From Dryomyza anilis (lineage: Eukaryota > Arthropoda > Insecta > Diptera > Dryomyzidae), in the NCBI GenBank assembly GCA_951804985.1, contig OX638130.1:3190501-3254500 (forward strand): 64,000 bases of DNA, given 5' to 3'. The translations under genes were made by a program, and so were the position numbers. The notes under the pieces were generated by a model. That model saw only the letters and a list, made by a program, of their open reading frames with translations, did no database searches and was not told the DNA's origin. Positions 45,056 through 56,339 of the stretch are shown here, one piece after another (the stretch's first letter is position 1; each line of letters begins with the position of its first letter).

Positions 45056-45700
45056 TAGTCGGTCTAAGCCGACTATAAATACCCTACACATATGTGTGGT
45101 TACCATTCAAATTGGTATATAGGTCACCAGGGTATACGAATCCTGAAAATAACTACAAACTTTCCATCCCTTAAGAGTTTCCATTCATTTGATACCCATA
45201 TTTACAAATGGGTAGGTGTACCGAATTTCGTTTTTTTTTTTTTTTGGGAACCTCAACTCGTTTCGCAGGAAAACATTATTTTCATGTATTTCAGCATGTA
45301 TATATTTGACCAAAAAGTTTATCTAAGCACGTATACAGTAAAATTGATCTGTAGATGTAAATTTTATATGAGGTATTTGAACATAAGTGGTCGGTTCTCA
45401 GGTCACAAGATCGATCATGCCAATTTGTTCAGACAGCTTAGATATATAAGTAATCTAAATCTAAAGTTTCATTGCTCTAGCTCTTCAACTTTTTCTGTAA
45501 TCGTGATTTCAACAGACAGACAGAAGGACAGACAGACAGAAGGACAGACGGACAGACAGACAGACTGACATCGCAATCGACTCAGGAGGTCATGCTGATC
45601 AAGAATATATATACTTTTCCATACCGGAGAAGCTTTCTTAAGGGTGTTACAAACGGCGTACCAAACTGAATATACCCTTTCACTCTTAGTGTAGGGTATA
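45056..45700 (+). mobile_element. ATACCCTACAC-end element, longest copy
   Basis: It opens with a hairpin (TAGTCGG at 45056-45062, CCGACTA at 45069-45075), then ATACCCTACAC at 45079-45089, and closes with the exact reverse complement GTGTAGGGTAT at 45689-45699. Inside is a GACAGACAGAAG-type microsatellite (45515-45565) and the phrase GATCAAGAATATATATAC. The 158-residue plus frame here has no domain and ends in the microsatellite. A 5'-truncated copy is at 15960-16300. The hairpin plus ACCCTACAC start and the AGGGTATA end recall widespread fly repeats; the exact family is not assigned. Confidence 0.8.
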
Positions 45701-46297
45701 ATAATTTCTGTATTTTTTTATAAATAGCATATTTTCGGCAAACAAACAGACACATCACTGTGTTATTAGAAGTATCGGGCAGGTGATCAATATTTTTAGA
45801 ACATGAAAGACAGATTTCCGGCACATTTCGGACACAGGTAGAAAAAAGGAAGTATTAAATATAAACCCTGCTATTGTCTAATTAAAATCCAAACTCGATA
45901 TAAAATGACAGGCATTTTCCAGGAATATTTTGGGCATACTTTGTATCGGGTACATTCGATTTAATTTTTGCCTGACCGTAATTTTTAAAAGGGTCAGGCA
46001 GTTTAAAAACATTTTATTAAAATTTTGAGCTGTGCTTTTATCAAAAGATAGCTTTTTTCCCCGTTTACAAAATATATAATGTATAAAAATGTATAATCTG
46101 GCATGTTTTCCACAAACTTCTATTTTTTGAAATTTTGTCACAGTTTGCTTTTAATTTTTGATTTTTATATTTATGACAACAAATAATTGATATATTTTAT
46201 AAATTTTAAACAAAACTTTTTTAAAATTCACTTTACAAAGTCTCCTCTCTAATTTTGCACAAATTGAATTAAATTTACTTTTTTTATTTCTTCATAG
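45701..46297. repeat. Diverged sequence related to the CCAGACAAAAT MITE family
   Basis: Phrases such as TTTTCGGCAAACAAACAGAC, GATTTCCGGCACATTTCGG, GTCAGGCAGTTTAAAAACATTTTAT and TCTGGCATG echo the element at 44505 in broken form. No gene. Confidence 0.45.
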
Positions 46298-46452
46298 ATC
46301 TACCAAATCACAGCTCGAGAGTCTTCTTAATTTAGTTGAAATTTATTCGCCTTTTATATGTGTCTCCAAAGACTACTTAAAAAATGCCACGCCAAGTTAT
46401 AATAAAAATGCTTTGTGTGGTCGGTCTCAGCAAAGTTCGTCAGATCGAAAAG
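46298..46452 (+). CDS. Candidate first coding exon of an unknown gene
   Basis: The segment is bounded by a strong acceptor, a pyrimidine tract ending TTATTTCTTCATAG at 46297, and a good donor, AAG followed by GTCAGT at 46453. An ATG at 46384 follows an in-frame TAA by three bases, and 23 codons (starting MPRQVIIKML) run open to the donor in phase 0. The layout fits a 5' UTR that continues into a short coding exon. The peptide is not recognised, no partner exon was identified, and short splice-bounded frames occur by chance in AT-rich DNA. If real, the host gene has very large introns. Confidence 0.3.
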
Positions 46453-48319
46453 GTCAGTAAAGTTTTTTTTTATTATTTTTTTTCTTGCATTTCTTCAACA
46501 CAGCAACATTGATTGAAGCACGAAACTACTAAAAAGAACTCTAATATCGTATGTCAAACACATACCACCACGTTGGGAAACCACAAAACCACGAATAATA
46601 AAAGGAAAACTTACTTAAAATGGAAAAAAGTAGAAAAACTCAAAAAGAATTTAAAGTTTTTTTTGCAAACGACCAACGTATGGGTGACGTGAAGTGTTTT
46701 TGTATATCAAAAAAGCAAGTGCGCGTGATTTTTAAGTAATCCAATAAAGGATAATGGAATAAGTGCAAAATTAAGTGTGCGTTTTCTTTGAGCGAATAAC
46801 GTGAGTAGAGATATTATTAGGTTTTAAATCATTGAAGAGGGTAGAAGTTGAGGTTTTTTTGGTAGAAGTTTTAGAAGATTTATACTATATATTTTAAAAA
46901 GGGCAAGGGACCAATTAAGTCGTACAAGATCCATGTTTTTAGATCAATATGTCAGCATTTTTCATTAATCGTGTAAAATTTCTATAAGTTGTGCTGAAAA
47001 ATATGTGACACGAATGTTATTTAATTGATGAGGTTCTAGAGTAAAATTCATTTAATTAGACAATAAAAGGTTTATTTGGGACGATACTGATACCAAAGAT
47101 GTCACACTGAATGGAAATTGGTTGTGCCAACCTCCTCCTGTCCAAACAACATATTTGGTTCTCTCAACTGAAAAGTCAGTTCGTCAAACCTAAAGTCTAC
47201 AAAAACTTAAAACATTGTAGTTGGTATTACAACCATTTTAGAAGAGTTTTAGTACAATTTGGTTTGTATATGATAATATTTCAAGTGTCAAACGAATATG
47301 GCAGTGGTTTGTGGTTTTTACGACATGAAGTTAGTTGCTACAACTTATTTTTTCGTACTTCCAACCTCATGTCAAAATAGTTCCTTTTTCTGTGTGTTCA
47401 CTGTGTGGATGTTTTAAGTGATTTGGAATGAAGTGTTTCGATATGAATCGCTACTTTTTTATCGCCTAAATGCTATGCTGAAAAATATGTGATTTATAGT
47501 AATTCTAAACTTGAAACTGTCGAAAAAATCATTTAATTCCGTAAAGTTATTCCAACGTAAAAATCATCTTATTGAATAAACATGTTTTTCATTTGAACGA
47601 TAAGAACCTTTTTAATTAAAAGATTAAGAAGTACCATATGTGTTTCAAACAACTTGGCAATCTTTAATAATTCTCAAAAGTTGCCTAAACTAAAAGACTT
47701 TCTTTAATTTCATTCCTAAAATATATCTTTCCGTGTTTTCTTTTGCCCCCCATCATAATGTCTTGTTGCGCCTACCTTTAGTGTTTTGCTTTTGTTATAT
47801 GTGTCGTTGCCTCATCCATGCCAAAGCCCATAAATTACACTCCAATTATTTCTCTGTCAATTTCAACACAGGCCGGGAAAACTACTTGAATTCTAAACTT
47901 GTATTCTGCTGCTTTGGCTCGCAAATAATTCGACGTCCTTTCGTTTCTTTGGCAAGCACAATAAATTGTTTGGGTTTTTTTTTATTTTGGTTACTACTTC
48001 CATTTCTACTACAAATGCTACTTTTGTCTTTAGTTTTGAATTTGCAAATAATGTCTTTAGTTCTACTGCAGTTAGTTCTTCTTTGAATTCTTTCTTTACC
48101 GCTTATTTTCCCTCTTACTTTACTTCTGGCATTACTTCTTACTTTACCTCTTCCTTCGCCAGAGGCGGATTGCTTTTGAAACCACCCAAAAAATTATAAT
48201 CGGCCCACTTCTGTTTCGATTTTTGACGATTCTTTTGTTGTAGCTTCCTTTTTTCCAAAATTGATTAAAATATATTCATATGTTGGATATTGTTTACCTA
48301 AATCTTCCCTTTACTAACA
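46453..48319. other. Unique sequence, no gene called
   Basis: Frames at 47111-47380, 47733-48086 and 47966-48199 have no recognised domain; the latter two are rich in Phe, Leu, Thr and Ser from T-rich DNA. TTTACTTCT-type words repeat at 48090-48160. Confidence 0.35.
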
Positions 48320-48860
48320 ATCAGCGGTCTTTTTTCCATTCACATCGATCTTTCATATCCACAAATATGAGTTCTTTAGTCCGAACAGTATCTTGAAATA
48401 TATCGGCTTTAAATCCTTTTGGTCACTTTCAATGGTGATTTGAAATACATTCAGATCTAATATCGACCATTCTTAACAGAAATCGGATCTTCAATGACAA
48501 TCAGTGGTCTTTTTTTCTATTCATACCGACCTTTTAGATCTACAATATAGGCGTTCCTCCGTCGGAATACTCCCTTTAAACAGGTACATAACTCTTTTTC
48601 CGATTTTCGTTTTAAGTAGTCACTTTTTCCGACATTCTTTTTAGTCACTTCCAACACTCCTTGAAATACAATCAGCTTCATATATCGGCAATTCCTAACC
48701 AAAATCGGCTCTGCGCTGAAAATCAGCGGCATTTTTCAATTTACGTCGACCTTTCAGATCCGCAAAAAGAGCGTTCCTCAATAGTACCACTCCTTTTAAA
48801 AAGGTTTATTTTCTGTCAGAAAAAGGTCTTTTTTTGCATGGGTCAATTCAATTGCTAAAT
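48320..48860 (+). repeat. Decayed tandem repeat, about 180-220 bp unit, three copies
   Basis: AATCAGCGGTCTTTTTTCC at 48320, AATCAGTGGTCTTTTTTTC at 48500 and AATCAGCGGCATTTTTC at 48721 each lead into an ATTCAYRYCGAYCTTTCAKATC and TTGAAATA segment. Divergence is strong and one copy carries additional sequence. Confidence 0.75.
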
Positions 48861-49929
48861 AAGAGTTCTCAATGCCTCGACGGTATTACTCCATACGAAT
48901 TTACTACATTATAAGAATTTCTCTTATGGACATTCCGCCTCTGTCTTAGCCGCTTCCTTTACCTTGTACTTTTCCTATTTCTTTAACTCATTCCATATCG
49001 TTTCTTCTTGTATAGTTCTTGTTTCTTAGTCGTTTTCAGACAATCGTCGCATGTCTGCTGCCATAGTCTGTTGATTTCCAACTTCTTACGCTCTCCTCCC
49101 AGCTATAGTTCTGCGTCCTTTGCTCTATTATTCTCGCACAATTCAATGTCCAGCACTTAAATCCTTTTGTCTACCTTAACACGCAGCGGCCGTTTATCAT
49201 TCGCCGTTTATGCTTCGTGCAATACGCACGAAACGGAAGTCCTTTAGCAGATTATGTACGGTGGTATCGCAGTAGGCAGTATGTAGTCGACGTCGCAGGA
49301 ATTGAAAATAGATTTGTAATTGGAGGGCGTGTTGGCTGCGGGAATTTCCTGCAGACAAGCAGCCGATATTGAACGTGAGCCAAGCTTATAACTCGTGTAC
49401 AACAATAATACAGGAAACGGATGCAGGACGACTTGCTGCGGCATGAAGTGTACAATGAATGAATGGATGGATAGATAGTCGGTTGGTTGGTTGGTGCATT
49501 AAGTGATGCCAATGATTAACAACGGAAGTATAGATTTAGTCAAGAGTAGCCTAATCGAAGTTGTTGCCAAATAAAATGCCTAATGGAGTTTTGCAATAAA
49601 TCAAGCAATTAAAAGGGCGGGAGCCAGGAAAATTAAGCAGACAGCTTTGGATGAGCAGCAAGAAGACCGATGAAGATGCACAGCATGTTTAACGAGATGA
49701 AGACACGTATGAAGTTGAAAGTAACAGAAATTTGGAGGAAGGTTATTCTTGCAAAATGTTTTGCAATGTCAAAGACAAATTACTAATTTGGATTTTAAGA
49801 AGTTTAAACATTATTATTCAAGAATTGTATCTAGGATACCAAAATGTTTGACAGAAACTGAATTTAAATTCCCATTCGGAATTATGTCTGTCATGGTTGG
49901 TGATAATTTCCAAATTCCAATTGCAATGG
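48861..49929. other. Unique sequence, no gene called
   Basis: A GGATGGATAGATAG / GGTTGGTTGG tetranucleotide patch lies at 49460-49495. Two overlapping minus frames across it are artefacts. Confidence 0.4.
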
Positions 49930-50280
49930 ATTCCCTAATACGCATCGCGGATTTGGTTAGATGTGGCGACTAAAGCCTCATATAGTCATACCACTAAAAC
50001 ACTCTTCGATTTAAGGGTTTTATTGGTCATAATTCTTAAATTCGATTTGCAGCGTATTGTGAATTTAGTTTGAGTGGCGGCGAAAGCCGCATATAGACCA
50101 GACCTGTTATACCAGTAAAACTCTCTTCGATTTGAGGGTTTTATTGGTCATAATACCCATACTTGATTTACGGCGGATTCTCTAATACGTATTGCGGATT
50201 TAGTTAGAGTGACGGCGAAAACCTCATATAAACCAGATCAGTCATACCACTCTTCGATGTGATAGTTTTATCGGAAACCT
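49930..50280 (+). repeat. Decayed tandem repeat, about 115-135 bp unit, three copies
   Basis: The block CGGATTTRGTTAGAGTGRCGGCGAAARCC / CTCATATA / TCATACCA / CTCTTCGATTTRAGGGTTTTATTGGTCATAAT recurs with starts near 49948, 50061 and 50195. Confidence 0.75.
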
Positions 50281-50504
50281 TTTTTTAATAAATTTGGATC
50301 ACTGTTCTTTGAGGCACATGTTGCGGATAATTCGGAAAAGATGTCGGGATAAAATTTTAAGTAGGATAATTGGTGGTCGATGTATTTTTTTGTATCTGGA
50401 ATGATGATGTTGAATACTGCAAGACGAAAATCGTCTAAAATTCTATAGTGACACAGAAATCGGAGAGTTCACAAGTTAGATTCGCACTAAAACTGTTTTA
50501 GTAA
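50281..50504. other. Short unique spacer
   Basis: No feature recognised before the LINE fragment. Confidence 0.3.
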
Positions 50505-51540
50505 GAAGGGATGATAGGTTAAGGGGAGGGAGGGAGTAAGATGGAGTAGTGTCGGTGGATGTTTGTTTTAAACTTGCCAATATCAAAAATGTCGGAAAAA
50601 ACAGACGCAAGGAGATTGTTCCACAAACATATCGTGCGACTAGAGAACAAATTCTCTATATAATGCGTGGTTCTGTTGATACTTGAGTGGACTACGAATG
50701 GGGGAGGCTTGGTTTGATGCCAGCGTAGAATGAGAGAACTCACGACCTGGTGGAATCAGACCATGTATTTCCCTCAAACACTTACCGTAATGATACCTAT
50801 AAAACAGGCTTACACACCCAACGGTCCTTCGGTGCTCAAGAGAACCAATAGAGGATGAAATATTTGCATCCCGTATTAAATGTATCGCACTGTGTTGTAT
50901 TCGGTCCAGGAACTCCAAAGAGGATTTTGAAACCCCTGCCGAGTTGTTCCAGTTTAGGCCGAATATAGGTGGTGTAGACGGTGCGTAAGTCAGCAGGAGT
51001 GAATTATGTCTCACATCGTTTTAGAACACCGAGACACTTGGCCGTTTCTTTCGACACATGAAACATATGATCATTCCAACGGAGGTAACATTGAAATGAT
51101 ATGCCCAGAACGTCAAGAGCAGCTGACTGCGCAATATCCACAGAGCCCATATTGAGATAACTGACAACATTGGGTCTTGCTTGCATTAAAATCAACTCTA
51201 AAATCAACCCCACTCGGAGATGGATTTAAGGTTATTATTGAGTGTGTCATTCATAGTGCGTATTTTACTCTCAATCTTCATTGGGTTTGGGCGTTTGTTA
51301 AACGAATATGAATGACAAATGTTTCTGTAATCTGCAAAGGAATGAATTGGGTTCTAGATCAATGACAGAAGGTCATTGATAAAAACCAGAAATAGGGACG
51401 GGGATAGGACGGAACCCTGCGGAACTCCGGAATTGATGGAATGTTGTTCAGAGAGAACACCATCTTTCGCAACTCGTATTAAACGATCCTGGAGAAACTC
51501 AAAATCCATCGAGTGAAAGAATAAACGAAAGAATATGCTA
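50505..51540 (-). pseudogene. CR1-like LINE, part of reverse transcriptase plus C-terminal region, broken
   Basis: On the minus strand from about 51530, a frame reads DFEFLQDRLIRVAKDGVLSE, then GVPQGSVLSPSLFLVFINDL, the conserved reverse-transcriptase block before the active site. A stop follows, then the active-site region reads FADY where the family has F/YADD, so the second catalytic Asp is lost. Further on, NDTLNNNLKSISEWG, then after a frameshift LNMGSVDIAQSAALDVLGIS and WNDHMFHVSKETAKCLGVL, then SSLEFLDRIQHSAIHLI, HRRTVGCVSLFYRY and CLWNNLLASVF follow the family order. At least three frameshifts or stops break it. It is a longer copy of the element at 24323. The 5' half of ORF2 is absent. 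Confidence 0.92.
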
Positions 51541-52245
51541 GTGTTGCTTGTCTTCTGCCGTTTTTAAAATATGCCGGGATTCTGACTTTTAAAAGAATCG
51601 GGATCATGATCATGTTTGAAATAGAGACTCGAAAATTTCACTCGTGCGCATTTCTTACCTTATTTTCTTAATCTAAGATTTAAATGGAAGAACTAGATGG
51701 ATCAACCGCATTAAACAATGACTTTGATATGTATTTTTGTCAATAAAACTGTCGAAAAATGACAGACATTTTCGTTCAGATTGCTTAAAATGTATACGAT
51801 CTAGAACCACTCCTACTTTTATGATCGGTCATAATCGCCAAAATGAAATTCCTAGAATTCCAAAATGGATAAACCCTAAGATCGAATTAAGAGGGTTAAG
51901 TTACGCGACCTTTAACAGATAATTCGAAAAGGATGTCGGGAAGGAATTGTAAGAAAAAGAAAGCTAATGCTGTTTATTTTCTTACCATTACCAAACTATG
52001 CGGGAAACTGAGTTTAAAAAGATTCGAGATAATAATCAAGTTTTGAGATCGAACCTCAAAAATTACGCTTTTGCGTATTTCTTATCTTTTTTCTAAATCT
52101 AAGATTTAAAGGTCTAAAGAAAGGACTAAAGGAAGGACTAGACGGAACAAACGCATTAAACAATGACTTTAATATGCATTTATGTCATTAAACCAGTCAA
52201 CATATGACTAATATTTTCGAAAGACGACAGATATTTCCGTTGGTC
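51541..52245 (+). repeat. Segmental tandem duplication, about 210-250 bp, offset about 430 bp
   Basis: 51560-51770 and 51980-52240 share AAAAGATTCG-type, TGCGYATTTCTTA, AATCTAAGATTTAAA, GGAACAAACGCATTAAACAATGACTTTRATATG and GACAGAYATTTYCGTT in the same order. Each half is diverged by many substitutions and small indels. Confidence 0.78.
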
Positions 52246-53099
52246 AGCCACATCCGCTATTTTCGTACAACAACCAAAACCACGCAACGTCCACGGCAAC
52301 GGTTAATATTTGTTGGCAACATAGGTGTGGCCAACAAACTCATTGCCAATATGTCGCATTGTCACTCACAACAAACAGCGACAGCAGCAACAACAGCAGT
52401 TGTAGTCGCAACATATGTCGCCAATGCGGCTAAGAGAATTTTTTGAATTTTTGCAAACGTCAATTGCACAAACATCAAATGGTCACACCATGTATATGCG
52501 AACCCCTTCAAACATTATTCTCACCATCAGCAACACCTTCACCAGCAGCAACACCAACATGTTAGCATATCAATGACTGCAACAGCGGCATGTTGACAGC
52601 ACAGAACTGCAAACGTGGGCTAAAAATACTGTCGCCATAAAATATGAGCCTCCGATGGGCGCTAATGTTGCCGTTGAATTTGATTTCATGCAAAAATGTT
52701 TGATGACATTCCGCCTGCTGCTGCCATGTCCTGCTGCTCATCATTACCAACAACAACAAAAACAACAAAAGCAACAACATTTGCCAACACCAACAAGTAA
52801 CCATCATGTGACATAAGCCCGGCACCCATTTGAACAGAGAATCATCGGAAATGAATCATTTGCTTCGTTTGTTGGCATCCGTTTGGCGGCTATTTCCGTT
52901 CCGTCACCACGTTGTGGAAAAGGTGCGCCCGCGCGTCCAAACGACGTACCGAGTTTTGGTGCCATGTTTCTGGTGTTTGACACCTGCTGAATTTTTCGAT
53001 GTACATTTATTACCCGGGAAGGGCAGTCACCCGTATACCGGAATCACACTTATGATTTGCTGTGGTATATGTCGATGTTGTGTGTGAACAGGTGGGAAA
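52246..53099. other. CAG/CAA-rich sequence, then a GC-richer open stretch, no gene called
   Basis: CAACAACAG-type runs occur at 52368-52410 and 52745-52790. The 85-residue plus frame 52830-53087 lies in one of the least AT-rich parts of the window, but no domain or splice context was recognised, so it is left uncalled. Confidence 0.4.
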
Positions 53100-53786
53100 A
53101 TTTTAGGTTATATAGACTTTGGTATGGTTTTTATAAATTTTAAATGGTCATTAATAAGTCTTATTATATTAAAGTGAATTAGACTTATATGATAAGTTGT
53201 TGGCAATGGTCTAAATTCGTTAAATCGCAGAGTTGATGTTATGGATAGTTATTTCTAAAAAGTCGTCCCGTACAGTACCTCCCTGACTTTATTTCTGCAC
53301 CATACTTAATTTTCTGGAAAAGAATAATATATGTATGGTACATGCAGAAATAACAGAAACTGTTATTCAAAAGAGAATAACAGGTATTTAAATACTGTCG
53401 GGATATAATGAAACCTTTCTTTCCATACTTTACAGTAAAAATAATCAGAATCACAAAATAAGAATGAGCTAATGAAATAAATTCAGAATAGGATAGACGA
53501 TTTTATGTGAATTACCGATAAATATTAACCGCAATAGAATATGGTAATGCAATATTGTAGGAAATAATGAAATATTCGTGATACATGATATAGAATTAAG
53601 AATGTTTGGAATTACGTCAGTGTAGAATTAAAAAAAGATGGATTGTGAAATCATTAGGGTCGTTAAATAACAATGAAATAATGAATTAAAGTAGGGAACG
53701 AATATGTGATTTAAATTGTTACTATCTGGAATATTTAAAATCTGATGTAAAAGGAGAATAGCCACGCAAAGAAAAAGTAGAACATG
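53100..53786. other. AT-rich degenerate repeat-like sequence
   Basis: Recurring GGAATAAT, GAATAGG and AGAATTAAG words suggest an old decayed array, but no period can be fixed by eye. Confidence 0.35.
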
Positions 53787-54765
53787 TTCAATTTTCGGTA
53801 ATGAAGTTTTAAAAAAGAACGGTCGTATTAAAAATAATCAGGACACGGGTTTAGAATATAGGAAATAATTTTTACGGTAAGTAGAAGAAGAACGAACATA
53901 ATGTATCAGGAATATCTATGACACCCGAGTAGTACAGTCGCATGCTGAGATATGGTGTAAGGCTTTTCACGACATTTTTATACAGGAATATTTACTGCAT
54001 TAAAAATCTTATTTTAAGAATCATTATGAAAGACGATCAGAGAAGATCAAATAGTCATTATGTCCTCAGGATTTATCGTAAAGTACAATGAAAAGCTATT
54101 TATGAAAGAAGATAAAAATGTCAAAATATAAGAAACAAATTTGCATTAAGTAAGTTTCTCGAACTGTTCCAGCGATTAGTTGGAAAACTGTGATTTTATC
54201 ATGATTCTAAAAAGAAGGAAGAAGCCGATCAAAAAATATAATAAGGTCATATAATCCTGAGGAGTATTATGAAAGATCAGAAAAGGATCTTAATCAAAGA
54301 AGCTTAAATGTAAAATATCTTAAAAAAAAACGTAGTATACTTAAATTTTCGGTAATAAAGTTTTAGAAAAGAACGGTCATATTAAAAATAATCATGATAC
54401 ATGTTTGGTATCTCGGAAAGAATTGTTAGGATAAGTAGAAGAAGAACGAACATAATGTATCAGGAGAATCTATGACACCCAAGTAGTATATCTCAGTCGC
54501 CTGCTGAGATGTGGTGTAAGGCTTTTCACGACATTTTTATACAGGAATATTTACTGCATTAAAAATCTTATGTTAAGAATCATTATCAAAAATGATCGGA
54601 GAAGACGATTGGTCATTGATTCATTATCATTTATCGTACAGTACAATGAAAAGATCTTTATCAAAGAAGATAAAAAAGGTCAAAATATAAGAAACCAATT
54701 TGCATTAAATAAGTTTCTCGAACTGTTCCAGTGATTAGTTGGAAAACTGTTATTTTATCAGGAAT
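53787..54765 (+). repeat. Two copies of an about 420-bp segment, offset about 555 bp
   Basis: 53787-54203 and 54341-54763 share GAACGGTCRTATTAAAAATAATCA, AGAAGAACGAACATAATGTA, TGTAAGGCTTTTCACGACAT, TTTATACAGGAATATTTACT and TTTCTCGAACTGTTCCAGYG in order. Identity by eye is high (roughly nine in ten over the best stretches). The spacer between contains related decayed words. Confidence 0.92.
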
Positions 54766-55520
54766 TTCAAAAGATGGAAGCCGAAATCTGGATTAAGTTA
54801 CAGAATATATATCTGTGGAAATAAATATCGATCAATGATTTTCGGGAAAGGAATATTAAGAAACAATTGACTTTGTTTCATAGAGAATTCTTAGGTATTA
54901 TTCAAAAATTATATCGGTGAAAAACTGTTAGCGAATACATATTATTTATGGGTTTAAGGAAATAGTTGGATTATGTATGAAGAAAAATTTGCAAAGAAAG
55001 AATCTTAAATTAAAATAGAAATTTTGTACTACACATATTTTACTTTCATAAGGCCAAATAATGCCCATTTTATGATAGAATTTCATATATTAAAAAATAT
55101 ATATAAGAATCCAGTGATTATTTGGAAAATTCCATTTCATGAGGAATTATCTGAAAGTATTTGAAAAGAAATTTTATGAAAAATTAATTAATTTTTTATT
55201 GGGAATTACCTGGAAGTACATGGATTGGACCTTAAGAAAGAAGATCCAAATATATCAAAGAAAAAAGATCACTGGCTATAAGTAGAGATAACATCTATGG
55301 TTCAAGAGAAATATCGGGTACATTCCGAATATATATTTTAGACTTTTGATTCTGAGAGATAATTACTATGTTTTATAAAGAACTTTTAGGAAGTACTTGG
55401 AAGGGATAATGGGTGAAGAATTGTTTGGTAATATATTGAATACGTTTCTTGTTGAATTCCAGGAACTAGTTAAACAAAAGTTTGAAAAGAAAGAATATTC
55501 AGAACAATCAGATTTATAAC
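54766..55520. other. AT-rich decayed repeat-like sequence
   Basis: Words such as GAATTACCTGGAAGTACATGGA and GAACTTTTAGGAAGTACTTGGA suggest further decayed relatives. No gene. Confidence 0.4.
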
Positions 55521-56339
55521 ATACTAAAAATATATTTTAAAATACTTGGAAAATGTTTTTATTTCCATTTTACCCCATAGTATATCGCATTGCACCGCTC
55601 TAAAACGTAGGCTAAAACAAAAAAAATTATAAATCGAATCATCGTCATTGCCATCAGCAGCTGCGGCATGTTGACATTGCCAAACCCATAGCAAAATGTG
55701 ACAAACAATTTTTGAAAAAACTCCAGCCACAAAACAGCGCTTCAAATGCGCATTTAATACATGTTGAACCCCTTTTAATACCCTGTCACTGGACATATTT
55801 TGCATGCATGGCAATGATAGCAGCAGCAGAAAAAATCCAACGTGTGACATAAAAAAACGGCAGAATATTCGAACTGAACTGAATTCAAAAAAGAAATAGA
55901 CAAGGATATGCATAAAATATGCTCTGATGGCAACATCAACGCCTCGTTTCTCGTATTTTGGATTTCGTATCTCGCATGCGAGTCAAAGGAGTCAAAGGAC
56001 ACACATGCCAAAGCAATTGATTTACTGCAGTTTGTTTGCCAAAAATTAATTGAGTTGATGACAAGTGCAATTGATTTATGCGGGGCGCACACATTACAAT
56101 GTTGCAAAAAAGTGGCAACGCTGCTCCACACAGTACACACCATGTGCTGAAGTGCAAAGCCTATGCGACATTCTATAATTTTTTTTTTATTTTTTATTTT
56201 TTTTGTAGGCATAAAAAGTTGGGTGTGATCTGAATTTAATTGCATAATGAATGTGGAAATTTAATCAATTTCAAGCAGCAGGCATTTTCACGCGAAATTT
56301 AACGCATATTTGCAAAGGGTGTCAAATGGAGCCTGAAAA
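55521..56339. other. Unique sequence, overlapping open frames not called
   Basis: Minus frames of 129 and 156 residues and a plus frame of 80 residues overlap in 55524-56245. None shows a recognised domain or convincing splice boundaries; the stretch is less AT-rich than its neighbours, which lengthens open frames on both strands. Confidence 0.35.

Noticed and set aside
45515..45570. CRISPR-like short repeats
   Set aside because: GACAGACAGAAG words are contiguous with no spacers; a simple microsatellite inside an interspersed element.
47733..48199. Two overlapping hydrophobic open frames, possible membrane protein
   Set aside because: Phe/Leu/Ser/Thr-rich translation of T-rich DNA in two frames at once; no conserved motif.
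52830..53087. 85-residue frame in less AT-rich sequence
   Set aside because: It is the best composition candidate after the peptide gene, but with no domain, signal peptide or splice support I could not justify a gene call.
55524..56245. Overlapping 129- and 156-residue minus-strand frames
   Set aside because: No recognised domain, frames overlap each other and a plus frame, and no splice boundaries. Probably open by composition.
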